From contig NC_035446.2 of assembly GCF_002127325.2 (NCBI RefSeq), positions 160,252,878 to 160,316,877 on the forward strand: a stretch of DNA of 64,000 nucleotides, read 5' to 3'. The notes under the pieces were generated by a model. That model was not told the origin of the DNA and did no database searches. It saw only the letters and a program-made list of their open reading frames with translations. A program made the position numbers and the translations under genes. This stretch comes from Helianthus annuus (lineage: Eukaryota > Streptophyta > Magnoliopsida > Asterales > Asteraceae). Shown here in pieces: positions 1 through 11,845 of this stretch (positions are counted from its first letter, which is position 1; each line of letters opens with the position of its first letter).

Positions 1-734
1 TGGCGGCAGTGTTTGGAGGGGCAAGTAGGTGAAGGGTGTAATGGTCATAAATTCTTTAAAAGTCCTTTTGTTATTTGAGAAGTTACAAATCTTGACTTCT
101 CAAATTTGCCTTCTCATAATACAAATCATAAGTTATTTTAAAAGGACTTCTTATCTTGCCAAACACTATTGTTATAACTTATTAACTTATAAAAGTTAAT
201 AAGTCAAAAGGAGGTGGAAAAAAAGGAACCCCAAACACCCCCATGGGGTGGCAGTTGCAGGTATTGGCTATGGTGGTGTTGTTGCTGATGACAAACTTGG
301 AGATGACATAATCAAGTGAGGATAGACGTTGTTTCGAGTCGGAATGAACGATGATGACTGTAGCTTCTGGTTGATTGGTGGAATTGATGAAGATGATTGA
401 TGAAGATCAACGATGATGACTCGAGACCTGTTGAAGTTGTTGCGACACAAGAATGAATGACTCGAGACCAGTGATGAGCAGTGAGTCGAGACCAGATTGT
501 TGTGAAGGAGAAGACCACTGTTTACTTAAAAATTGGACTCCAGATCTGTTGTAGGATAACTCAAAACCTTCAAGTTGTTGTATTTTATAAAAATATAGAG
601 TGACTGTGTTTGTATAGATAATTATAAAAAATTGTTGCAGGTTGTTGGAAGAGAAATTAGGGTTTTGAAATGAGATTGATTTGGGGAAGAAAAGGGTTTT
701 GTTTTGAGGATAAGAGTTGGCCAGAAAGTCCAAA
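1..734. other. Intergenic DNA, no gene seen
   Basis: AT-rich sequence without a supportable gene. The open frames here are short and low-complexity. A short inverted pair (AAAGTCCTTTT near 59 and AAAAGGACTT near 140) suggests the remnant of a small hairpin element. Confidence 0.5.
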
Positions 735-1085
735 TTTCCTAAAAAGTGTAAAAAGTCATAAAACACCATAATGTCAACCATAAAACACACCAAAAACCCA
801 CAAATAATATGATGAAGATTACTAAAACATCATGTATGTGGGTTTTGTGTTGTGTTTTAGATGTTAAGGCTCTGATTGTGGAATGACAAATATTATTGTG
901 TTTTATGTTGTTTAGCATTGTGTGTTTTATATTCATAGTTCTACGATGGTGTATTTGAAGTTTTTATGGACTATTAGAGTTTGAATATGGTGTTTTAGTA
1001 ATATTCATTCTATTATTTGTGAGTTTTAGGTGTGTTTTATGCCTGAAATTATTGTGTTTTATGACTTTTTACACTTTTTAGGAAA
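735..1085. repeat. Hairpin MITE, 351 bp
   Basis: The two ends are perfect inverted copies of each other over about 31 bp (starts TTTCCTAAAAAGTGTA, ends TACACTTTTTAGGAAA). Further inward the phrases ATAAAACACACC and GGTGTGTTTTAT also pair, so the whole unit can fold into one long hairpin. It has no coding capacity. I did not find a convincing target duplication, so the superfamily is unassigned. Confidence 0.7.
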
Positions 1086-3609
1086 AACACACTTTCCGTA
1101 GGATCCCCACTCTTGTTTTGATATATAATATTTTTTTTCTTTTTTATGTATTTTTAAAGAATATGATGAAAAGACAATTTTACTCTCATGTGCATTGCAC
1201 ATGACCAGATTTGACAGAAAAATCTAACTGGGTTAGGGGTAAAGGACAAAACGTGTATGATTTGAAAATATAAAGGACAAAACTCGTCAATTTTAAACAT
1301 AAAGGACAGCGCCTGCAGATGGGTATAAAGATAAAGGACAATCCTTGCAATTCACTCGTTTTAGTAATTAGTTTTAACAGTTAATTATATTTTTAAACAA
1401 ATACTCATCATCTAACATGTCAATACGTGTTAGAACCACTTACGAGATCAAAAATTATTTTTAGAAAACAACTTCGTTTTAGTTAAAACTTATATTGAGA
1501 TGTTAAAAAAAAATAAATAAACAAGAATTTGTGTCTATCAAATACAAATTATTTAAGAATAATCTCTAAATTTAATAAGGGAAAAAAACTAAATAAATAA
1601 AGAGGTAAGATGACGAGACTTGAAACTTTATTGGCCTCATCAAATAAATGGGTGATGGGGCCACGCACCCTCACGGTGAGAGCATGTGGTGTCTGAGGTG
1701 CTACTTAAGGTGATGTGGCTTACACCTACTTAATAACATATGGTCTTAGATTGGATGGTGTGGAGTAAAGCACACTGCCACATCAACATAATAATGTCCC
1801 CAACGCAGCCTTAGGGGTGCTAAAGGGGCTCCAAAGGGGGTCATGTGAGTGGAATAACATGCGTTAAAAGAGAGTGAATTGTGGAACCCATGTCTACAGC
1901 CTTGGTGGCCAATAAGAAGCCTTCATTTGAAAAAGAGCAAAAAAAACGTGAGCCCACAACATTTCTCTTTAGGGTGTAAAGGGTGCTCCACTCGAGTGGA
2001 GTAGTCACTTCTTTATCTAAGCCAATCATACTATGTCATGTCAACTCACTCTTCGCTCTTCATTTTGCACTTAAGTATTGGCACCACTCCACCTAAGCCC
2101 TTTGTCTCTTCTTCTCTTTAATAAAAAATAAATAAAGGTAAAAGTGTGATAGTGATATGCGGGACAAACATCGAAAGTCTCAGTTGACTGAAGAACTCAG
2201 CGACGAGTTGACAGGATGAGAATGAGACCCACCATTAGCCCTGTCTCTCTCCTATTTCCTTACCGATGAATACTCCTCTCATCTTTGAGTTTAAGCATGA
2301 TGAAGGGGTTGGCGGCAGTCATCGGTGGAACCACAGGTGGTCAGGGGGGGTTCGTTGACCCCCCGGCCGACGAAAGTTCCATTAGTATGCTACCTACCAT
2401 CGTTTTTTATATATAGTTTAACCCTTCAAATCGTGAACACCAGAGTATTTATAGTGCAGAGAAAAGAGTAAAACATAATCAAAAATTATTTTCCAGCGAG
2501 AAGCAGCGGATGCTTAACTGTGAAAAAGATGAACAAGAGATGAAGAAGACGACTCTGATTTTAACCTAAATATGTACTGTTTTATTATTATTTTATTTGT
2601 TTTTCCCTAAGAGTGTGTCAGGAAGTTTAAAAAGTGTCCAATTGTACATTCCAATGATTATTGTAGTTTCTTTAATTATACAAAAAAATCATTAAACAAA
2701 TTTTAGGTTTTATTTATTTATTTATTTATTTTTATTACTTTTGCAGTTTGTTTCATTTAAGTTTTAAAAAGTTTTCAGTTTTATATTACATAATATAAAA
2801 TAATTTTCATTATTTTTGCCTCTAAATTTATTACCTTATTTGTTTCTTAAATAAAAGACATTGTAGTACATATTTATTAGTGTGTCGTATTGAGAAAGCT
2901 ATGTTTATTTGTAAATTCAATCACGTTCTTAATATACAAAAGCTTCATTTACCTACAAATAACCATTTTAAGCTTCTTATACATTGTTTTGACTAGTAAT
3001 GTGCCCGCGCGATGCGGCGGGAGCACGACATTTAGGCTGGTGATTTTAGGGGTGTGTACGGGCAGTTCGGTTTGATTTTGATTTGTAAGTTGTAACCAAT
3101 ACCAAATTTTCCGGTTAAGGTCTATCAAAAACCGATCGGTTTCGAATATTTAGGTTCTGGTTAATCGGTTCTGAACATTGGGTCAGTTCGGTTTTTGGTT
3201 AATAACCGAAAAATTAACATGGGCCAAAAAAGTTAACATGTTGAAGTACTCAAGCAGAAGAGTCATTATTATTTGTTTAAGATTTTTCTTATTGTCCACT
3301 CCTTTTCAAAGCAAGACTCGAGGAGGGTTCTGTTCAAAAAGCTAGTGGCTCGCTCGAAATCATCTCGTCGTGTTGTTATTAAACAAGCCTAGCCAACTTG
3401 GCTCTCTTTGTAAATAAGTCAAGCCAGAGTCAAGGTCGGCTCAGTCACTTGGCTCGACTAACTTCACACTTTTAGAATTAGCATTGTATACCTATACAAT
3501 ATACATAAAAGTAATTTAATGAATAGTACTTGTCTAATTGTTCATAGCAACATACATACGGTTGCAAACTTTACTGGATGAACTTCTGGGAGTGGCAACT
3601 AAAAAGAAT
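1086..3609. other. Intergenic DNA with repeat relics
   Basis: No gene is supportable. Around 1200-1350 the phrase TAAAGGACAA recurs several times, as in Mutator-like MITEs. Around 1800-2100 phrases such as AGGGTGTAAAGGGTGCTC match the ends of the Tourist-like MITE seen intact at 33690. A GC-rich palindromic phrase (GCCCGCGCGATGCGGCGGG) lies at about 3002-3020. The 3060-3200 stretch is rich in CGGTTTT-type repeats. Confidence 0.5.
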
Positions 3610-3977
3610 GCAATTGTGTCCTTTGTCTTCAATAATTACAGAAAACGTACTTAATGTTTGCAAACCCTTGCAAGTTATGTCATTTAGCCCTAACTCAGTT
3701 AATTTTTGTGGTTAAATCTGACCAAATGGACCCCACATGAGGGTATTTTTGTGGTTAAATCTGACCAAATAGACCCCACATGAGAGTAAAATGACAAAAA
3801 TACCCTCACGCAGGGTCTATTTGGTCAGATTTAACCACAAAAATTAACTGAGTTAGGGCTAAAGGACATAACTTGCAAGGGTTTGCAAACACCGAGTACA
3901 TTTTCTGTAATTATTAAAGACAAAGGACACAGTTTGCAATAAGTGACATACATAAATGGCGATTTTTGTAATTTACT
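3610..3977. mobile_element. Foldback MULE-like MITE with long inverted arms
   Basis: Arms of about 140 bp (roughly 3616-3756 and 3790-3931) are near-perfect inverted copies; phrases such as CTGAGTTAGGGCTAAA and TTTAGCCCTAACTCAG mark the pairing. The unit is bounded by an 11-bp direct repeat, CTAAAAAGAAT, at 3599-3609 and 3978-3988. Long target duplications and the end GAGTAAATTAC (minus reading) are typical of Mutator-like MITEs. It has no coding capacity and its transcript would be an almost continuous hairpin. Confidence 0.7.
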
Positions 3978-5451
3978 CTAAAAAGAATACAATACATTCT
4001 AATTGTAATTGATGTTTAGAAATAACAAAAAAAAAAATATAGATTACATTAAAATAAAACTACAACTTAAGCATAAAATAAATAAGCACATACAAAGTGT
4101 ATATTTTTTCCATCCCACATCGGTCTTCAAGCACAGATACAAAGGGTCACCCATCGTTACAAAGAGAAGAAGCACAGGTTTAGCCTAGTTTCTTAAGCTT
4201 TGTTGTATTATTTTAATTTTTGATATCAAATCCAGTTGTAATTTGCTCAGCTGAGCGGGCTTGAGTTTATATCGGGGTCAAGCTAACATTTTTAACTTGA
4301 ATAAGAAATCGAGTCAAGCTGTAATTCGTAAACTGCACTAATTATGACCAATGTTTTCTCAGCTATTTGATGTAAGATTTGTTTTCAAATAAACACTTTT
4401 CTCAATGTGGCATGTGGAGAGCTTCTTAACCAGGCGGTTCATGCCAACCAGCAATGAGGCCGGGTAGCCTGAACCATGTTATCCGAAAGACCCTTATCGA
4501 ATTGAGATGACTAATCCCCTACATTGGAAATGAATCTTAAAAACCTAATAATATCCTGGTTTATGTTAAATGGATGCTACTCTCCTAAACCTATTTGACA
4601 CTGATTTAGAGGGCCATAATTGACCAAAATACTTGATATATAGGCATAGGCTTGCTACAGTTTTGGTACATTTTTTAGGAAGTTGACATATAGAACAATG
4701 GCATATTTGCTTACCCATCCTTTGTGGTGACAATAAATTAATGGTAAGAGGGTCAACCCTTTATTGTTCTTAATTCTATTAACAATGTCCAAAAAGTAAT
4801 AAATTGTAAAAAAACCGCGATGTGTATCTTACGTGTTATATACTTTCTAAGAATGATACGTGTGATCTAATAACGAACGTCCACTTTCAACAAGATTTTA
4901 CTCAACATAGAAGAGCGCTCTTTGAGCTTTCAATGCTGGCGCAAGATGAGATCTCGGCATCTCGCCTGCCTGTATAGTCGTGGTGTGAGAATTCTTAGTG
5001 TTGGAGCCAATATCATCTGAAAACAAACAGCTCAGGCATCAACCACAACATAGAAACAAAAGTTGAAGGTGACATTTTCAACCCATTTACCTTTAAAAAG
5101 GGTCCATTGTGTTGGTCAAATTGATCCGGTACTACCCATCAACTTGCCACCTTTCAAAAGAGTGAAAAAAGAAAAAAAAAAAAAGTTTACCAATCATAGC
5201 TCTTTACGGCTTACTCATGAACCAAAACAACAAGACCCTTAAAAAACATGGTTGGATCCAATTTGTTTGGAAAAGTCCTAAGACATTGTGCTCCACTAAC
5301 CTTTAAGTACCACATAAAGAACCAAGTTTTTTTTTCCAATTTGCAGGAATAAAAGTAATGTAATAATATAAATTTTATGGTAAAACGGTATTATATAAGT
5401 TACAAAGGAAGGGTGTATATGTTACTATGTACAACTATCCGCAACTCCAAG
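3978..5451. other. Intergenic DNA
   Basis: AT-rich. I see no supportable exon. A minus-strand stretch at about 5019-4905 follows a good acceptor (TTTTCAG) and stays open for about 38 codons, so it could be a 3' exon of the candidate gene that follows, but nothing links them firmly. Confidence 0.4.
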
Positions 5452-6857
5452 TTACTCCCGCAACAGCTTCGCCAACCTAAGAGAGTCGGGTGACCTGCAT
5501 CAAGTGAATGAATATATAAAAATCAATTTCAATCATCTATGGATAAACAACAAAGTGTAATATTATGCTTAAGAAAAACTTAAAGTCAGCTAAGAGTTTC
5601 AGTCATGTTTCACGTAATGTATGAACTTTAAATAGAACTGGCCAAATGAACGGGTCGGGTCGAGCAGCATGTCGGGTCAGAACGGGTCGATTAAATAATA
5701 GATATGAAAAGAGTGTGCACACAACAAGCGTTCAAAACGAAATCAAACAAAATGAAATCCATATATGTAGGATTTTATGTTCAAACGATTAATCAAATCA
5801 AGATACACGCACAACATGAAAACAATGGCATATGTAAAAACAAATAACTATTACAAAATTTGGAACTGAAGATTGGTCATTCAAAGGTCTATAAGTGGAT
5901 CAATAACAATAACAACAACAATAATAATAATAATGTATGTTGTATTGATATTGCGATTCTCATAATTACGAAAATAAAATAAGAAAAGTTGTAGCTTCTC
6001 AAGGGAAAATGTGGTTGTAACTTGTAAGTTTTTGAACGTTTATATGTATAATGCAAACCGGGTTAAATGACTTTTATTGTTTATTGAGTTAATTCATACA
6101 ACTTTAGCACACTATTTTGTTATTAGTTGACCAATGGTGGTCAGGTGGGTAGCCAAGCTATGACAACCATTTTTGTCACATATATTTTTACATGTTCAAT
6201 GCATCAGGTTAACGAATTCATTGTTTGGTTGCTCTCATTTTTAAGCAACTCATGTTAGAACAACCCTTAACCATATCAAATGATGTTGACTATATAAAAA
6301 TAATAAACAAACATTAAGATAATATGTTATTCTCAATTTTAATCTTTTATAATCTACTGAAACATGTGTAAAGTACCTCAGATGTCGCATTTTTTTTGTA
6401 GTGGTTGCTGGTGGTGGCTGAGGTTGCTTAAACCTGGGGATGGTAATCTGGGGTATTGCACCAGCATAAGGTCTCGCAAAGCTATCTTGGTATCCTTCTT
6501 TGATCACTATTGCCTCCAAAAACCAAATTATCATAACAAAACAAAAACTCTAACTCTAATTAAAAAAAAAAAAACTGATAAAATATGATTTATACAACAA
6601 ACTGAAACTTACAAAATTTAGGTTCTTTTACCTGAATATGGAAATGAAGGGAACACGGTCTAGATCTAAGTTGACGGCAGATTGATATACAGATCTGAGG
6701 TGCCCTTCTTCGTTTATCAATCTGATCAGTATGGCCATAGTCACCAGTATGGCGTCGTTGGCTGGGAAACAATTCTCCGGCTAGGGGAAATTTACCCTTT
6801 AAAACCCATCACTAACTCTGCCCGCAAATTAGCCTGAATCATCCGATCAAGCTCCAT
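5452..6857 (-). CDS. Candidate small multi-exon gene, unknown function
   Basis: I do not recognise this protein. Three minus-strand blocks join with consistent phase: a block ending at 6632 at CAG|GTAAAA (reading ...DQIDKRRRAPQ...), a block 6513-6377 (AIVIKEGYQDSFARPYAGAI..., proline-rich, ends phase 2 at GAG|GTACTT), and a block 5494-5452 (RSPDSLRLAKLLRE, stop). The phase agreement over the second intron is the main support. Upstream, an ATG at 6857 opens MELDRMIQANLRAEL but runs into a stop one base out of frame with the first block. Either a further intron exists or the gene is broken. It could also be noncoding debris. Confidence 0.3.
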
Positions 6858-7319
6858 TCAATTTGTTGATTATCAAACCTAACATCTCAATTCCATAAAA
6901 TCAACTTCCTAACCTGGTATTAAACAAACATATTTCAAAATTCAAACAAAAATCAACAAAACAATCATAATATACCGTATTAGGCGGTCTGATAATTATC
7001 ACGCTCCTATCAAACTGTTTGTTTTCGTCAACAAAACCAGAAGAGAGTTCATCAACAAGATGCATACAGGGATATGTAAAAAAAGATACAGAGAATTGGA
7101 TTAAAGCAAATCGAAATATGATCCCTATAAATGAAAGAAATAGAGACCATTTATATGTTTCTGAAGAAGGAGACTTGATTGAGAGGGGGACGGGATGGAA
7201 AGTCACAGAGAGAGATTAATAATCAAAAGCTGTTGGTCGATCCAAAGCTAATTGCAAAACCTAGTTTTGATTTCCCAGCCAGGCACACTGAAAACATTTA
7301 GGCGGGATTTTCCATTTTT

Positions 7320-7405
7320 AAGTGAGAGAGAGAGAGAGAGAAAGCGAAAGCAAGAAAAGAGTGACTTTTGCGGTGGGAATATAGGGTGTATATATATTTA
7401 GGGTG
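7320..7405 (-). promoter_or_regulatory. Possible promoter and CT-rich leader for a minus-strand gene
   Basis: Read on the minus strand, a TATA-like stretch (CTAAATATATATACACC, about 7403-7387) is followed about 50 bases later by a (CT)n tract (about 7346-7322). That order is common in plant promoters and 5' leaders. It fits the candidate gene ending at 5452, but this is inference from layout only. Confidence 0.3.
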
Positions 7406-8332
7406 AATTCGTAGATCTTTTCAATTTTGAATTTAACCGGCTGTTTGATAAATCCCGCCCATTTAACCCTGCATTGCATAGCTGGATCTCATTCAAAATA
7501 GATATGAGATTTTGTTACTCCTTTAAAATAGGAAGGTTTGTTGATATTTAAGTTAAGTGTAAAATAATGTTTTTTATCAATTATCTAACAATAGTTTTAG
7601 ATTTAAAAGTGATAATGCTTTTAACTTTTAGTCTATATTTTATTTGTGATGATGACTAAAAGCACATCGGGTTTTAATTATTTGTACACTAATGGATCGT
7701 CTACTTGTACCTTTTAATCCGTGTGTCGATATTGAACAAAACAACTACCAAAACATCGACAAAAATGTGTAGACTGTGATGCTATCTTCGATTTTTTTTA
7801 TATATTATAGTTTATAAGATATGTCAAGAATACGTAAAAAAATTATAAGTTTGTTGTGGAGGGGTGAATTGTAACTAATTATCTATAATTTTGTTAAAAA
7901 TCTCAGGGATTTAAGTGTAATAAGTATAGGGACTAAAAAATAAATAGTGTTTAAAAGACTAAACTACCCTCATTTTAAGGGTCTTTCTATAAATAAATGG
8001 GGGAAAAGTTCTTATTTTTTGGGTATCTTAAAATACCCCTCCCTCATGCATTATAATATAGTATAGATGATAAAAATTGTATTTGGTATACCTTTGAATG
8101 CGAAAAGAATATGACTATTGTGACCCCCCATTTAAAAAGTTCTGGTTCCGCCGCTGGCTGCCGTGTTCCCGCAAGGTAAGTAGCCCCCTCTTCCCATTCA
8201 CCACATACACCCGTTACACCCTTATGAATAGCTTTTTGTCGAACCTTATCACCATCAAAACAATCAATATGACTAAAAAAATACCTTTTCACCTTAGACC
8301 CAAGTGATCTTGTTATGTAAATTCCTTTTTTT
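7406..8332. other. Intergenic DNA
   Basis: AT-rich sequence with no supportable gene, RNA or element boundary. Confidence 0.5.
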
Positions 8333-8348
8333 AATAAGTGTCAAACTA

Positions 8349-8656
8349 GTCAATTATCTCTAGATCAAGTGGTGGAGGGCTTGCATTTCTCTTGAGAGAT
8401 GCAGGTTCGATTTCCACTTCCACTTGGTGCAGAGTGAGGCATTGGTGGGCAATGATAGGAGACCTAGGGAAACCTGGGTTGGATCCGTGAGCCAAACGGG
8501 TTTTACCGGTAATTTCACCGTCGTGCATACGGGCGGGTGGGTTACCGGGTTTTCCCCGGAATTGGTGGTGGACTCGGGTTACTCTCGGAGTACTCCGTTT
8601 GTCCAGTGGGTGCCCCAAGAATGCTCGAGATTGAGTTTGTTGGCCGTTAAAAAAAA
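8349..8656 (+). mobile_element. tRNA-derived SINE with 16-bp target duplication
   Basis: Starts with a pol III A-box-like stretch (TAGATCAAGTGGTGGAG), followed by a B-box match (GGTTCGATTTCC) near 8405, and ends in an A-rich tail (about 8648-8656). It is flanked by a perfect 16-bp duplication, AATAAGTGTCAAACTA, at 8333-8348 and 8657-8672. These are the hallmarks of a plant SINE mobilised by LINE machinery. The perfect duplication suggests a young insertion. Confidence 0.88.
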
Positions 8657-8672
8657 AATAAGTGTCAAACTA

Positions 8673-9125
8673 AATATAAGAACTTTAAAATCTCGTCCAT
8701 TAATAATACTACAACCTTTTCTATGGTTTCACCCTCCGTTTTATTGGCAATAAGGGAATTCTTAGTACAAAATTATTGGTCAAATACTTTTATTAAACTA
8801 AACGATTTAAAAACAGTGTGCTCTCTATATAAGGGATTGAGATTTGAAACATCTTTTTCTCTGTTTTAACTCTTGAAGGTCATTTACCCATACATGATTG
8901 GCCCAGAGGAGGTACGGGGATGGATGACTGCTAAGAGCCCGCTCTCTTAGAGGCCGTTAGTTAAAAAAAAGCTTGTATATATTTTTAAAAATTTTATTTC
9001 TGATGTGAATCGGAGATTGGAGGGTGATAGATGGATAATGATAATCTGGCGGACGATTCAACAAGGCGAAGGAAATTTTGAAATAAAAAGCTGATCTCGA
9101 GAAGCATGATATGCTCAAATCTCAA
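8673..9125. other. Intergenic DNA
   Basis: No gene is supportable. Around 8880-8960 there is another stretch with SINE-like wording (GGATGGATGACTGC, ...GCCGTTAGTTAAAAAAAA), possibly a truncated SINE tail. Confidence 0.4.
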
Positions 9126-9128
9126 TTA

Positions 9129-10974
9129 GATGAGGAGAGGTGGTCACTAGTGATAGAATTCTATCACTCCCAATATCCAATCAACTCATGTCATGTCATC
9201 ACCCAATATTCTATCACTAGTGATAGAAACGTAGTGAGGGTGGTCACTAGTGATAGAATTCCATCACTCACTAATTTTTTTAATTTTTTATTTTAAATTA
9301 GAAATTAACAATAAAACACTAAAATTATAAATTTCATTAAATTTAAAACATACTACTTCAATTTAACATACTAGAAATCATGAAACATACAATTTTTTCT
9401 AAAAAAAAACCTACTCCTCGTTCGAATCATGAAACTCCAAACCTAGAGAACCTACTAGTTCGATTAAATCGTATCTCAACCGAAAGTGAGTTTCTTCATT
9501 ACGCAATTCTAGTTGGATATTTTGTGGAACTTGAACTTGTGTAGGAGGATCCGGCACCCAATTCGGGAATATTGCACGTCCGTCTCCTTTGATTATCATA
9601 TTGTGCAATATGATACATGCATACACTATGCTATGTATTGATTTCTTGTTCGTTGCACGAACCGGTCGGTGTAGTATACCCCATCTACCCTTTAGAACAC
9701 CAAATGCCCTCTCAACATCTTTTCTTGCCGATTCTTGCAATTTTTTTAACACGATTTCTTTAGGCTCGACAGGAAATGAGGGAGCTTTCACAAAAACAAA
9801 TCATGATGGGTAGATACCATCCACAAGAAAAAAAGCCTCGCTTGTAATGTCGTCCGTTAACATAGAAAGGAGAGGAAGGTGCGGTACCATCCGTTACGGT
9901 TTGAAAAAACGGCGACGTGTGCAACACATTAATGTCGTTGTTTGAACCTGGAACACCGAAATACGAATGCCAAATCCATAAATCATCCGACGCCACCGCT
10001 TCTAGTATGATGGTTGGTCTTTTGATGTCACCCATAACATACGCCCCTCACAACTCTCTTGGACAATTTTTCCACTCGATATGTGTACAATCGATGCTAC
10101 CGAGCATCCCGGGAAAATGCCATCATGCCTCATGTGCGGCGTAAATACGTAAGATGTCGTGGCTCATCGGTTTATGTAAAAACTCTTTAGCATACAACTT
10201 AATGACAGCGTTGCAAAAAAAATTGCAAACATTCACGTAAACTTCTGGCCGACATAGCTAGGTATTCATCAAATTGATCGGGAGGATTACCTGTCGCTAG
10301 TTGGCGAATGGCGGACGTGCATTTTTGAATCGGCGTGAAACTTGGTTTGCCTCTCGCATCGTAACCTTTTTGAAACCATTCTTCGCTTGCTTCGATGTCT
10401 CCAACAATCTTTAAAAATAATTCTTTGGGTAAACGAAACCGATCTCTAAACGTTTCGGCATTGTAGAGCGGATTCTCAACAAAGTAATCGTTCATCAACA
10501 CTTCGTTGGCACGTATACGATCACAATCTATCATCTTCTTCTTTGGGCGGGACGACTCGGCATCAAGTTCGTTATACGCCGACACAAAATATTTTAGCGT
10601 CTCATTGTCGGAAGACGACTCGGTATCGCTATCGCTAGACATCGGAAACGTCGAATCCGTAGGAAATCCATTTGAGAAAGATGTAGATTGTGTGAAATGG
10701 GTTTAAAATGGTTTAAAGATGTAGATTGGTGTGTGTAAAATGGTTCAAAATGGAGATATAAATAGATAAAAGGGTTTAGAGTTTTTTATTTATTTATTAA
10801 ATTTAACCGTTGAATAACGGTCAAAAATCAAGCAACGGTCGAATTTTTCAAACATTTCAACGCGTGAAGGTTTCAACGCGTTTCAAAGATAACGCGTTAT
10901 CAACATAGGGGCGGTGGTGTTCGTTATTGTTTGACGCGTGATGGGGTGGCTATCACGGACCACCCCGACTCCCC
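9129..10974 (-). mobile_element. PIF/Harbinger DNA transposon, single-gene, inactivated
   Basis: The 3-bp target duplication TTA lies at 9126-9128 and 10975-10977, as expected for PIF/Harbinger. The ends are imperfect inverted repeats: GATGAGGAGAGGTGGTC on the left, and GGGGAGTCGGGGTGGTCC on the right read inward. Inside lies one minus-strand transposase gene. I see no second (Myb-like) gene, so the element is short for an autonomous member of this superfamily. The left end carries two extra copies of CACTAGTGATAGAA. Two MITEs in this window (20147-20454 and 40352-41641) share its ends and the internal phrases ACGCGTT and CATCACTCAC. Confidence 0.85.
9411..10642 (-). pseudogene. Harbinger-type DDE transposase, broken
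   Basis: A DDE nuclease of the plant Harbinger family, which would cut and rejoin element ends in the nucleus together with a Myb-like partner. The N-terminus (from ATG 10642) is acidic, followed by the conserved ...RFRLPKELFLKIV... region. Candidate catalytic residues are visible: D in SIDCTHI, D in NNDINVL and E in DVERAFGVLKGRW. Breaks: a frameshift in the T-run near 10215, an in-frame TGA near 10130, a frameshift in a T-run near 9827 and a TGA near 9802. The coding layout is otherwise complete to the stop at 9411, so it is a full-length but dead copy. Confidence 0.85.
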
Positions 10975-10977
10975 TTA

Positions 10978-11445
10978 TATTTGTTTGAAGTCCAGTTAGT
11001 TCTCGTTTAAAAAATCTGGATGTACACTAGTTGTTTCAATAAGAAGTGTGGGCCGAATTGAATTCTTTTTGTTGGGCATGCAGAAATGTGGTATTTGTTA
11101 GGCCTGTTCAATTGTTTTTTGTTGGGCTTACAGAATTGGGTCATATTTTCAAAAGAAATTAAGATTGGGTTTAGTGATTGATTGTTCAGACTTTGGGCCT
11201 GATGTGTCTGTTTTTATATATATATTTTTTTAATTTTTATACATTATAAAAGTATATTTAGGGGCTTATTCTACTCACCTTGACCTTCAATTTTTGAGGA
11301 TTCTTGAGTACGACCTTATACTCATAATACCTTGTTTCCTTGGTTAGCATGACATTATTGAGAATGAGTGAATTTTTGGCTTACATATTTTCATGAACAC
11401 CAAAAGAAGTTCAAAATAGACAAAAGGTCAAATACAATTAAAAAT
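10978..11445. other. Intergenic DNA
   Basis: No gene seen. It contains repeated short phrases (TTGTTGGGC, two copies) but no clear element boundary. Confidence 0.4.
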
Positions 11446-11845
11446 AATTGTAACGTACAAAACGTATGAACCGAAGGTTTTCCTAAAAAAACGCGATGCT
11501 ATTTTTGTAATTATTTTACTCGTAGAGTAATTATCAAAATTACTCTACAAATGATCTTGTAAGGTAATTTTGTAAAATGATCTTGTAGGGTAATTTTGTA
11601 GAGTATCACAATTACTTCTACATACGATTTTGAAGAGTATCATCTACAAATGATCTTGTAGGGTAATGTTATTTGATAAACTTGTAGAGTAATTTTGATA
11701 ATTACTCTATAAGATCAAAATTAACCTACAAGATCATTTGTAAAGTAATTTTGATAATTACCATCCAAATAAATAATTACGAAAATGCCACCGCATTTTT
11801 TTTATAAACTTTTCATGCCTTTCGTATGTTTTGCACGTTAAGAGT
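11446..11845. repeat. Foldback element with internal short repeats
   Basis: The outer arms pair as inverted copies: ACGTACAAAACGTATGA near 11454 against CGTATGTTTTGCACGT near 11824, and CGCGATGC...TTTTGTAATTATT against AATAATTACGAAAATGCC. The centre (11510-11770) is built from direct and inverted copies of GTAGGGTAATTTTG and GATCTTGTAG. Noncoding. No target duplication was recognised. Confidence 0.6.

Noticed and set aside
407..793. 128-codon minus-strand ORF
   Set aside because: Low-complexity translation that runs into the hairpin MITE; no exon signals or family resemblance.
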